A stretch of 6,033 nucleotides of DNA, from assembly GCA_947523045.1 (NCBI GenBank), contig CANNUR010000187.1, positions 1-6,033 of the forward strand. Direction: 5' to 3'. Position 1 is the first letter of the stretch, and every line of letters starts with the position of its first letter. Both the position numbers and the translations under genes were made by a program. This DNA is from an uncultured Prosthecobacter sp. (lineage in GTDB: Bacteria > Verrucomicrobiota > Verrucomicrobiia > Verrucomicrobiales > Verrucomicrobiaceae). Below are positions 1 to 5,743 of this stretch, piece by piece. The notes under the pieces were generated by a model. It saw nothing but the letters and a program-made list of their open reading frames with translations, searched no databases and was not told where the DNA came from.

Positions 1-1010
1 CCGCGCAGCAGGGGCAGCAGGTCGCGACCGTCGAGCACGCGCGCGTCCGGCAAGGCCGCGCCGGTGGCCTTCACGGCCGTGGCAAACAGGTCCATGGTGA
101 TGCCCAAACCATCGCTCACCCGGCCCGCCGGGATTTGCCCCGGCCAGCGCGCGATCATCGGTACGCGGTAGCCGCCCTCCCACTGCGTCGACTTCATGCC
201 GCGCAGACCGCCGGTGCTGCCACCGAACCAGGGGCCGTTGTCGCTGGTGAACACGACCAAAGTGTTGTCGGCCACCCCGGCCTGCGCGAGCGCGTCGAGC
301 ACGCGACCGACCCCGGCATCGAGTTCGAGCATGACATCGCCATACAAGCCGGCACCGCTTTGCCGGTAGTGGGCCTCCGAGGCGGCCAGCGGCTTGTGCG
401 GCATGGGATCGGCGTAGAGCAGAAAAAACGGCTGGCCGGCGCTGCGCCGAATGAAGTCGGCCGCCCGCTTCGAAAGTCGCTCGGTCAGCGTGGCCTGCAC
501 GACCGGATACTCGACGACCTTCGATCCCTCCAGCAAGTGCGCCGGGCGCATGTCGTTCGAGTACGGGATGCCCAGATACTCGTCGAAGCCGCGGTCGGTG
601 GGCAGCGAACCGGCGTGATGACCGAGATGCCATTTGCCGAAAAGGGCGGTCGCGTAGCCCGCGCTCTTGAGCACCTGGGCAAGCGTCACTTCACTCGCCG
701 GCAGCGCCACGGCATCGGCCTCGGGCGTGGCGTCGGGCGCCGGGTTGGCGGTCATGCCGCAGCGGAAGGGGTAGCGGCCCGTGAGCAGGGCGGCACGGGT
801 CGGCGCGCAGAAGGGCGCGGGCGTGTTGAACTGAGTCAGGCGCACGCCTTCGCTCGCCAGGCGATCGATCCGCGGCGTGCGGAACTTGGGATGCCCGTAG
901 CAACCGAGATCGCCATACCCGAGGTCATCGGCGAGGATGAAGACGATGTTCGGCGGCTGGGCGACCGCGGGCAGCAGCAGCAGGAAGCAAAGGGCGAGCA
1001 GACGGAGCAT
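1..1010 (-). CDS. Secreted type I (S1) sulfatase, N-terminal 336 residues; C-terminus beyond window
   Basis: Predicted arylsulfatase-type hydrolase that removes sulfate esters from an organic, probably carbohydrate, substrate outside the cytoplasm. Residues 1-17 form a hydrophobic signal peptide ending in AVA before Q18. The metal-binding Asp pair is D28-D29. The sulfatase signature starts at C68 (C-A-P-T-R, followed by LLTGRYP); C68 should be converted to formylglycine. Further family residues are K126 and H128 (GKWH), H205, D257-N258 and K273 in the K-x3-WEGG-x-RVP block at 273-284. All expected N-domain motifs are present, so the enzyme is probably active. The start at 1010 immediately precedes the signal peptide. 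No Shine-Dalgarno is visible. The gene lies 54 nt after the small membrane protein gene, so cotranscription is plausible. The reading frame is still open at the left edge; known family members usually run 450-600 residues. The substrate cannot be told from sequence, and no formylglycine-generating enzyme gene is in the window. Confidence 0.95.
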   Translation of the reverse strand, partial: MLRLLALCFLLLLPAVAQPPNIVFILADDLGYGDLGCYGHPKFRTPRIDRLASEGVRLTQFNTPAPFCAPTRAALLTGRYPFRCGMTANPAPDATPEADAVALPASEVTLAQVLKSAGYATALFGKWHLGHHAGSLPTDRGFDEYLGIPYSNDMRPAHLLEGSKVVEYPVVQATLTERLSKRAADFIRRSAGQPFFLLYADPMPHKPLAASEAHYRQSGAGLYGDVMLELDAGVGRVLDALAQAGVADNTLVVFTSDNGPWFGGSTGGLRGMKSTQWEGGYRVPMIARWPGQIPAGRVSDGLGITMDLFATAVKATGAALPDARVLDGRDLLPLLR

Positions 1011-1039
1011 CTGCAGACAACGAGGCCTGCGGGCGGCTT

Positions 1040-1056
1040 ATCGCAGTTCAAGCGAT
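1040..1056. repeat. Short inverted repeat between membrane protein and sulfatase genes
   Basis: ATCGC (1040-1044) and GCGAT (1052-1056) form a perfect 5-bp dyad around a 7-nt centre, AGTTCAA. It lies in the 54-nt gap before the sulfatase. No U-run follows it on the transcribed strand, so it is not a terminator. It may be an operator or an mRNA hairpin, or chance. Confidence 0.25.
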
Positions 1057-1064
1057 GTCCTGTC

Positions 1065-1475
1065 TCAGGCATTCGTCGCGGCCGTTGCACGCAGGGCCAG
1101 GCCGAGGGCGAGCAGGCCCGCCGCGGCGGAAGCCGTCCACCACCACGGCAGCGGGCACTGCAGGCCGAGGCTGATCCAGACCGGCGAGGCCACCAGGAAG
1201 GCGCGGCTGAGCAGGCGCACGAGCGGCTGGTAGCGCTCGGGGTCGCGGGCGAGGAAGCCGAGCACGAGACCGAGCAGAACCGAGGCGCTGGCGGCATCGG
1301 CCGTCATGAAGATGGAGAGTGGATCGAGGCGCGGCTGGCCGTAGCCAACGAACCAGGAGAATTTTTCCAGCGACTGCCCCGGCAGCAGGACACCGGGCAG
1401 GCCGGTGAACATGACGAGGGCGGCGAGGCGCAGGGCGAGGGCTTGGCGGGCGGAGGTGGCAGCAGCGGGTTTCAT
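1065..1475 (-). CDS. Small four-helix membrane protein, coupled to the kinase gene
   Basis: A 136-residue protein of a family I do not recognise. Four hydrophobic segments are visible at about residues 13-31, 54-76, 89-105 and 111-128, so it should be an integral inner-membrane protein with short loops. The loop at 36-52 carries aromatic and charged residues (KFSWFVGYG then QPRLDP), and 77-87 is charged (ARDPERYQPL). I chose the Met at 1475 because it gives an ATGA overlap with the kinase stop codon, which points to translational coupling. The same frame is open further upstream inside the kinase gene, but that extension is Arg/Pro-rich and looks like out-of-frame sequence. The coupling suggests the protein works with the kinase, for example as a membrane partner or sensor; this is inference only. 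Confidence 0.75.
   Translation of the reverse strand: MKPAAATSARQALALRLAALVMFTGLPGVLLPGQSLEKFSWFVGYGQPRLDPLSIFMTADAASASVLLGLVLGFLARDPERYQPLVRLLSRAFLVASPVWISLGLQCPLPWWWTASAAAGLLALGLALRATAATNA
1472..1475 (-). other. ATGA stop/start overlap, kinase to membrane protein
   Basis: The kinase stop TGA (1474-1472) and the membrane-protein start ATG (1475-1473) share two bases. This arrangement normally means the downstream gene is translated by re-initiating ribosomes, which ties its output to that of the kinase. The overlap also supports the chosen start of the small gene. Confidence 0.75.
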
Positions 1476-2722
1476 GGGCGTTTGGCGGGGCGGCTGGGAT
1501 TGGAGAGCCATTGGAAGAGCAGGACGATGAGCAGCAGCAGGATCAGCATGCTCCAGGTGCCGTAGCGACGGCTCAGGCCGTAGGCTTCGAGCAGGCGGTA
1601 GACCGCCCAGACACCCCCGCAGAGCGCGGCCAGGAAGGGCACGGCCCAGGGGTTGGCGAAGTTGAGCGTCCAGCCGAGGCCGGCGATGCGCTTGGGCACG
1701 GCGATGCGCGGATCCTCGCGGCAGAAGTAGATGAACCAAAGGTGCCAGTTTTTCGGATCGTCGGTGAAGCGCGAGAGATCGTTTTTGCCCGGCGTGCCGC
1801 TGCCACCCGCCGCCTGCACCTGGGTGCGGAATTCTGCGGCGGTGGCGAAGCGCAGCTCCGGGGTTTTTTCCAGGGCGCGCAGGACAATCTCATCGATGCG
1901 CACATCGACCTGCACCCGCCGCGAGGGCGGTACCACCGGCCCGTGCGGTCGCTCGCCGGTGAGCATCTCGTAGAGCACGACGCCGAGCGAGTAGAGGTCG
2001 GAGCGGTGGTCCGCCCGGCCGTCGGCCTGTTCGGGCGCGGCGTAGTCAGGCGTGCCAAAGGGCAGCGAGGCCCCGGCCGGGGCCGGGCCCTGGTCGGAGC
2101 CCGCCTCGGCCGCGCGGTGCAGCATCTTGGCGATGCCGAAGTCGGCGACCTTCACCGTGCCGGCCTTGTCGAGCAGCAGGTTCTCCGGCTTGATGTCGCG
2201 ATGGACGATGCCGCGGTTGTGGGCGCACTGCAGGGCGTCGCAGAGCGGCGGGATCAGGTCGAGCGCCTGCACCGGGCTGAGTCGCCCGCCCTGCAGCACC
2301 TGGCGCAGGTTGAGGCCGTCAACGAACTCCATGAGCAGGTAATAATAGCCGCCGGCGCGACCGAAGTCGTGGACCCCGACGATGTTCGGATGGTTGAGCG
2401 CGGCCAGCGCATGCGCCTCGGTTTCGAAGCGGGCGGCGAAGGCCGGATCCTCCGCGCGTTCCGGCGCGAGCAGCTTGAGAGCGACCAGGCGGTTGAGCGA
2501 TTTCTGCCGCGCCTTGTACACCACGCCCATGCCGCCGCGCCCCAGGCATTCCAAGATGTCGAGCTGGGGGAAAAACGGGGCCAGGGCCTCGGGCGACAGG
2601 ATGGCCGGTGCGGGACCGTCTTGCGGCAGGGTGTCGACCGTGAAGTTGAGCGCGCCAAGGCGACGGGCGCTCAACCCGTCCACCAGGGGGTCGTCGTAGG
2701 GCGCGGGATCAGAGGGGGTCAT
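1472..2722 (-). CDS. Hanks-type Ser/Thr protein kinase with DUF5808-like segment and C-terminal membrane hairpin
   Basis: A 416-residue protein predicted to phosphorylate Ser/Thr on partner proteins. The kinase domain spans about 54-305: glycine loop GRGGMG at 61-66, ATP-binding K83 (ALK), catalytic loop HRDIKPEN at 174-181 with D176 and N181, DFG at 194-196, and APE-type motif AAPEQ at 228-232. All catalytic residues are intact. Residues about 325-360 (NWHLWF, then EDPRIAVPKR and GWTLNFANP) resemble the short DUF5808 motif. Two hydrophobic segments follow at about 360-380 and 389-406, joined by a very short loop, and the protein ends in a basic tail. It therefore looks membrane-anchored without a periplasmic sensor domain. 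The gene starts 54 nt after the sigma-factor gene and overlaps the next gene by 4 nt. Sigma factor/kinase neighbours are common in Planctomycetota and Verrucomicrobiota, so the sigma factor is the likeliest partner or substrate (inference). Confidence 0.95.
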   Translation of the reverse strand: MTPSDPAPYDDPLVDGLSARRLGALNFTVDTLPQDGPAPAILSPEALAPFFPQLDILECLGRGGMGVVYKARQKSLNRLVALKLLAPERAEDPAFAARFETEAHALAALNHPNIVGVHDFGRAGGYYYLLMEFVDGLNLRQVLQGGRLSPVQALDLIPPLCDALQCAHNRGIVHRDIKPENLLLDKAGTVKVADFGIAKMLHRAAEAGSDQGPAPAGASLPFGTPDYAAPEQADGRADHRSDLYSLGVVLYEMLTGERPHGPVVPPSRRVQVDVRIDEIVLRALEKTPELRFATAAEFRTQVQAAGGSGTPGKNDLSRFTDDPKNWHLWFIYFCREDPRIAVPKRIAGLGWTLNFANPWAVPFLAALCGGVWAVYRLLEAYGLSRRYGTWSMLILLLLIVLLFQWLSNPSRPAKRP

Positions 2723-2728
2723 GCAAGG

Positions 2729-2758
2729 GAGATAAGCAGGCAGCCGCGGTTGTGGCGA
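2729..2758 (-). promoter_or_regulatory. Possible promoter-like element before the kinase gene
   Basis: In the 54-nt gap after the sigma gene, the minus strand reads TCGCCA (2758-2753), an 18-nt spacer, and TATCTC (2734-2729). This is a weaker match to a housekeeping promoter, but it shares GCCACAA-N12-GCTTA with the region before the sigma gene. It could be a promoter read by the sigma factor itself or by the housekeeping sigma. The gap has no Shine-Dalgarno; the bases before the ATG are pyrimidine-rich. Confidence 0.3.
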
Positions 2759-2776
2759 AAGTGACGCGAAAAAATG

Positions 2777-3502
2777 TCAGCCGGCCTCGAGGGCGGCCAC
2801 CACCGCGCGCAGTTCGTCGTCGATCTCGGCCGGGTCATCGACGGTGGCGGCGACCTCCTCGCGGAAGAGATCGCGGAAGCGCTTGCGCAGCCGGTGCACG
2901 GCACTGCGTGCGGACACGGGCGTCAGGCCGAGGGCGGCCCCGAGGGCGGCGTAATCGAGTTCGCCGCGCTCGGCGGTGAGGCAGGGCTTGAGCTGCTCGT
3001 ACTCGGCGAGCCTGCCCGCCGCGGCGTGCTCGGCGCGCAGCCGGCGCATCACGGCCTCGAGCAGGGCCAGCGCCCACTGCCGATCAAACAACATCTCGCC
3101 GGGAAGCGCCGCCGGATCGGCGAGCGGCAGGCGTTCCAGCTCCTGGGGATCAAGGGCGAACACCGCGCCGCCGCCGCGCTTCTGCGCGCGTTCGTGATCC
3201 CATGCATTGGCCAAAAACCGTTTCAGGGCCATGAGCAGGAAGGAGCGGAAACGACCGCGGGCGGGGTCGGCGGCCTCGAGCCAGTGCTTCTCCAGCAGGC
3301 GGGCAAAGAAAGCCTGGGTCAGGTCCTGGGCATCCTGGGGCGAATGGCCGCGCTGGCGGATGTAGGCGTACAGGGGCGGCCAGTACTGGCGGCAGAGCGC
3401 CTCCAGCGAGGCGGCAGCCGGTGCCGTGCCGCGCGCCTGCAGCACCAGCGACCAGTGCGTGGTCAGGAACGGTCCGCGACGGGTGACGGAGGGATCGGGC
3501 AT
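2777..3502 (-). CDS. ECF-type RNA polymerase sigma factor of the kinase-associated kind
   Basis: A 241-residue sigma-70 family protein that should direct RNA polymerase to a specific set of promoters. The N-terminus has the TTHWSLVL motif (14-21), which I know from ECF-like sigma factors of Planctomycetota and Verrucomicrobiota. Region 2 lies at about 34-102 (LCRQYWPPLYAYIR, then DAQDLTQAFFARLLE and RFRSFLL). Region 4 lies at about 180-216, with a helix-turn-helix around DYAALGAALGLTPVSARSAV followed by HRLRKRFRDLF. The linker between the regions (about 103-175) is longer than in a minimal ECF factor, and there is a short acidic tail (222-235). No anti-sigma factor gene is adjacent; the next gene downstream is a Ser/Thr kinase, suggesting control by phosphorylation. 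The ATG at 3502 has a weak purine-rich GATGAGG stretch just upstream, the best SD candidate in the window, and a possible promoter (see separate entry). Confidence 0.93.
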   Translation of the reverse strand: MPDPSVTRRGPFLTTHWSLVLQARGTAPAAASLEALCRQYWPPLYAYIRQRGHSPQDAQDLTQAFFARLLEKHWLEAADPARGRFRSFLLMALKRFLANAWDHERAQKRGGGAVFALDPQELERLPLADPAALPGEMLFDRQWALALLEAVMRRLRAEHAAAGRLAEYEQLKPCLTAERGELDYAALGAALGLTPVSARSAVHRLRKRFRDLFREEVAATVDDPAEIDDELRAVVAALEAG

Positions 3503-3510
3503 GCAACCTC

Positions 3511-3540
3511 ATCCTAAGCGCGCCCACAGGCTTGTGGCAA
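3511..3540 (-). promoter_or_regulatory. Possible promoter of the sigma-factor gene
   Basis: On the minus strand TTGCCA (3540-3535) resembles a -35 box, and TAGGAT (3516-3511) resembles a -10 box, with an 18-nt spacer. The first matches the housekeeping consensus at 5 of 6 positions and the second at 4 of 6. Transcription from it would begin at or within a few bases of the ATG at 3502, giving a nearly leaderless message. The same element with identical inner spacing precedes the kinase gene. It overlaps the hairpin at 3517-3552. Unverified prediction. Confidence 0.35.
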
Positions 3541-3552
3541 AAAAAGCGCGCT
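3517..3552 (-). promoter_or_regulatory. Bulged 12-bp hairpin in the leader of the sigma-factor gene
   Basis: Read on the minus strand: AGCGCGC (3552-3546), then an 8-nt bulge TTTTTTTG (3545-3538), CCACA (3537-3533), loop AGCC, TGTGG (3528-3524) and GCGCGCT (3523-3517). The two stems of 7 and 5 bp stack on one continuous 12-nt arm. The structure ends 14 nt before the sigma ATG, just before the weak SD-like stretch. It sits 9 nt after the ThuA stop. The U-run lies inside the structure, not after it, so this is not a standard intrinsic terminator in either direction. It could modulate read-through or translation of the sigma gene, or act as a DNA dyad for a protein. Confidence 0.45.
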
Positions 3553-3561
3553 CCCCGTCCA

Positions 3562-4326
3562 TCACCGGTCCAGCGTCCAGGCCACCGCATTGACCAGCAG
3601 GCGGCGCGCGTCGGGGATCTGCAGATCCTCGGGCGCGCCCAGGCTGGTGTAAAAGACACGCGCGCTCTTCGGGCCATACGCGCGCGTCCAGGCGACCGGC
3701 TGCGGCGGTGAGGTGGCGCCCTCACCGGCTGAGCCGATGAGCAGCGGCACGGCGTCGCCGGCGAGCGGCAGCACACGGTAGAGCGACTGGTACCCGCGCA
3801 GCTTGGCGGGATCGACACCGGCAAGCAGCGGGCTGGCGGTCGCACCCGGCGCGACAGCGACCGTGTAGGGCAGGCCCTGGGTTTCGTAACCGGTGTTTTC
3901 GCCGCCGAGCACCTCGCGGGTGAACTCGGGCCAGATCGTCAGGCCGGGATCGACGATGTCCTTCGGGCGCGGAATGAAGGCATGGTTGGCGGTGCGGATG
4001 CCGAGCAGCGGCCGGCCGGCATTCAGGTGCGCGCGCACGGCGGCCATCTGCTCTTCCGGCAGGAAGCGCCGGCGCGAAAACAGGACGAGCAGGTCCGCGT
4101 CGCGCAGCGCCTCGACAAGGCCGGCGAAGTGATGCTTCACCGGCTTGTCGCCCTCGACCAGCGTCACGCGGTGGCCGAGCGGCCGCAGCTCGCGCTCGGC
4201 GAAGGCGCGCATCGAGTTGACCGCATCGTAGTTGTCCGGTTCCTCGACTGCCATGATGACGATGTGAGCCGCGGGCGCGGCAACGGCGAAGCCAAAGATC
4301 AGGGCGAGCAGCAGGCGTGACAGCAT
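3562..4326 (-). CDS. Secreted ThuA-like domain protein
   Basis: A 254-residue protein with the class I glutamine amidotransferase-like fold of the ThuA family, which is linked to carbohydrate utilisation but has no firmly known reaction in most members. Residues 1-20 are a signal peptide (hydrophobic LLLALIFGFAVAAP, cleavage near APAA before H21), so it acts outside the cytoplasm. Family-like blocks are the strand at 21-28 (HIVIMAVE), 78-84 (DLLVLFS), LPEEQMAAVRAHLNAGRPLLGI at 89-110 followed by RTANHAF, and the C-terminal GPKSARVFYTSLG then NAVAWTLD. The frame stays open upstream into the DUF1501 gene, but Met at 4326 is the only one directly before the signal peptide. It lies 55 nt after DUF1501 and 59 nt before the sigma-factor gene. 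The leader is pyrimidine-rich with no SD. ThuA-like proteins often occur with exported proteins in these phyla, so a role in extracellular sugar metabolism is plausible. Confidence 0.87.
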   Translation of the reverse strand: MLSRLLLALIFGFAVAAPAAHIVIMAVEEPDNYDAVNSMRAFAERELRPLGHRVTLVEGDKPVKHHFAGLVEALRDADLLVLFSRRRFLPEEQMAAVRAHLNAGRPLLGIRTANHAFIPRPKDIVDPGLTIWPEFTREVLGGENTGYETQGLPYTVAVAPGATASPLLAGVDPAKLRGYQSLYRVLPLAGDAVPLLIGSAGEGATSPPQPVAWTRAYGPKSARVFYTSLGAPEDLQIPDARRLLVNAVAWTLDR

Positions 4327-4381
4327 GGCAGAGGAGAAGGCAGAAATCCGTGACGGAGAGATGGCAGAACCCAAAGGGTCG

Positions 4382-5668
4382 TCAGCCAAACAGCGCCTGC
4401 ACCGGCCGGCCGCGGTCGGTGATCGGCACGGGGCGATCGCCGTCGTAGAGTTCCTTGGCCGGATCGATGCCGAGGTCGGCGAGCACGGTGGCGAAGAGGT
4501 CGGGCACCGAGACCGGGTTTTCGACCGGCGTCTTCGACAGGTCATCGGTGACGCCGTAGGCGCCGCGGTGCTTCAGGCCACCGCCGGCGAGCACGACGCT
4601 GAAGGCGCTGCCCTGGTGGCCGCGGCCGCCGCCGCCATCGAAGTCGGAGGGCCGGCCGAACTCGGTGTTGACGACAATGAGCGTCTTGTCGAGCAGGCCG
4701 TGGGCCTGCAGGTCGGTGATGAGGGTGCTCATCGCCTGGTCGAGGTCCTGGATGAGCACGTGCTGCTTGAGCTGGCCCTGATTGTGGGTGTCCCAGCCGG
4801 TGCCGTTGACGAAGTTGAGGTTGTGCGAGACCTCGATGAAGCGCACGCCGCGCTGGATGAGGCGCCGCGCCAGCAGGCAGCGCTGGCCGAACTCACTGCC
4901 GTAAGCACTACGCAGCTCGCCCTTCTCGGACTTCAGGTCGAAAACCTCCATGAACTTCGGGCCGGCGAGCTGCAGGCTCTCCACCAGCGTGCTGTCGTAC
5001 TGCTCGAGGATCGGACTGCCGCGCAATTCCTTCGCGCTCGTGCGCATCGTTGCCAGCAACTGCTCGCGCCGGCTCTGGCGCGGGTCGAGCACGTGCTCGG
5101 GCCGCTTCAGGCCGGCCGGGCCGGCCTCGGTGTCGAGCAGGTAGAGGAAACCGGCCTTGGCGCCGAGGAAACCCGGGCCGCGCGAGAAGTTCGGATATCC
5201 GATGAGCACGTACGCCGGCACGCCCTCGGCCGCCGCACCGCGTTCATGGGCGATGATCGAGCCGAGCGAGGGATAGACCGTCGTGCCGCTGACCTGGCGC
5301 CCCGTGTGCATGCGGTTCGAGGCGGCGGCATGCTCGTCGATGACGTCGTGGTTCACCGTGCGCACCGCGGTGATGTGCTCCATCAGCTTGGCGCAGCGCG
5401 ACAGGTGTTCGCACACCTTGACGCCGGGCATGCTGGTGTCGATGCTCGGGTAGTAGCTGCCGGCCTTCTTCGCCTTGGCATCGCCGAGTGCCTTCGGATC
5501 CCAGGTGTCGACCTGCGCCGCGCCGCCGCCGAGCCAGATGTGGATGACGTGCTCGGCCTTGCCCTTGGGGAAGTGCGCCACATGCCCGGCCTCCCTGGCG
5601 ATCAGGACCGGGTCGAGATGCGCCGCCGCACCGGCGGCAGCGAGCTTGAGAAGGGAACGACGTTTCAT
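4382..5668 (-). CDS. Tat-exported DUF1501 protein (alkaline phosphatase/sulfatase-like fold)
   Basis: A 428-residue DUF1501 protein, close to the usual full length for the family. The family belongs to the alkaline phosphatase/sulfatase superfamily but its reaction is not established. The N-terminus ([16 protein letters not shown]) has the twin-arginine pair R3-R4 followed by SLLK and a modest hydrophobic stretch, typical of Tat export. Conserved blocks visible: [17 protein letters not shown] at 43-59, GWDTHNQG at 291-298, [11 protein letters not shown] at 334-344, [20 protein letters not shown] at 345-364, and YGVTDDL at 371-377; Asp and His in these are the likely metal ligands. In Planctomycetota/Verrucomicrobiota, DUF1501 genes usually sit next to a DUF1549/DUF1553 cytochrome-type gene, but none is adjacent here. 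No SD precedes the ATG. It is the first gene of the possible six-gene transcription unit. Confidence 0.93.
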   Translation of the reverse strand: MKRRSLLKLAAAGAAAHLDPVLIAREAGHVAHFPKGKAEHVIHIWLGGGAAQVDTWDPKALGDAKAKKAGSYYPSIDTSMPGVKVCEHLSRCAKLMEHITAVRTVNHDVIDEHAAASNRMHTGRQVSGTTVYPSLGSIIAHERGAAAEGVPAYVLIGYPNFSRGPGFLGAKAGFLYLLDTEAGPAGLKRPEHVLDPRQSRREQLLATMRTSAKELRGSPILEQYDSTLVESLQLAGPKFMEVFDLKSEKGELRSAYGSEFGQRCLLARRLIQRGVRFIEVSHNLNFVNGTGWDTHNQGQLKQHVLIQDLDQAMSTLITDLQAHGLLDKTLIVVNTEFGRPSDFDGGGGRGHQGSAFSVVLAGGGLKHRGAYGVTDDLSKTPVENPVSVPDLFATVLADLGIDPAKELYDGDRPVPITDRGRPVQALFG

Positions 5669-5743
5669 GGGGACAGTGGCCGGAGGAGCGACCGTCCGTA
5701 CTACGGTGTGACACGCGGGAACCTGTCTGTCAGCGGCATATCC

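Noticed and set aside
135..1565. Long open frame of 476 codons on the plus strand
   Set aside because: It lies antisense to the sulfatase and membrane-protein genes, has no recognisable domain, and is rich in Arg/Gly/Gln/Glu as expected for a shadow in GC-rich DNA. The minus-strand sulfatase motifs are decisive.
1476..1739. N-terminal extension of the small membrane protein to a Met at 1739
   Set aside because: The extension lies entirely in another frame of the kinase gene and is Arg/Pro/His-rich. The ATGA overlap at 1475 gives a better start.
1511..2764. Long open frame of 417 codons on the plus strand
   Set aside because: Antisense to the kinase gene, whose full catalytic motif set is clear; the plus-strand product is a low-complexity composition shadow.
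2774..3517. Open frame of 247 codons on the plus strand
   Set aside because: Exactly mirrors the sigma-factor gene in antisense; no domain seen and no ribosome binding site.
3517..3552. Intrinsic terminator between the ThuA-like and sigma genes
   Set aside because: On the transcribed strand the T7 run comes before the inner stem, and no separate stem precedes it. On the plus strand the stem is followed by A's, not T's.
1011..3561. Near-equal gaps (54, 54, 55 and 59 nt) between genes as a sign of structured design or repeat units
   Set aside because: The gap sequences do not align with each other apart from the short motif before the sigma and kinase genes, so the equal lengths are probably coincidence.
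4368..4381. ACCC-AAA-GGGT type inverted repeat after the DUF1501 stop
   Set aside because: Only a 4-bp stem with a 3-nt loop and no U-run; too weak for a terminator and likely chance.
4327..4545. N-terminal extension of the ThuA-like protein into the DUF1501 gene
   Set aside because: It would put about 73 Arg/Ser/Pro-rich residues before a clear signal peptide and overlap the conserved end of DUF1501 by more than 150 nt.
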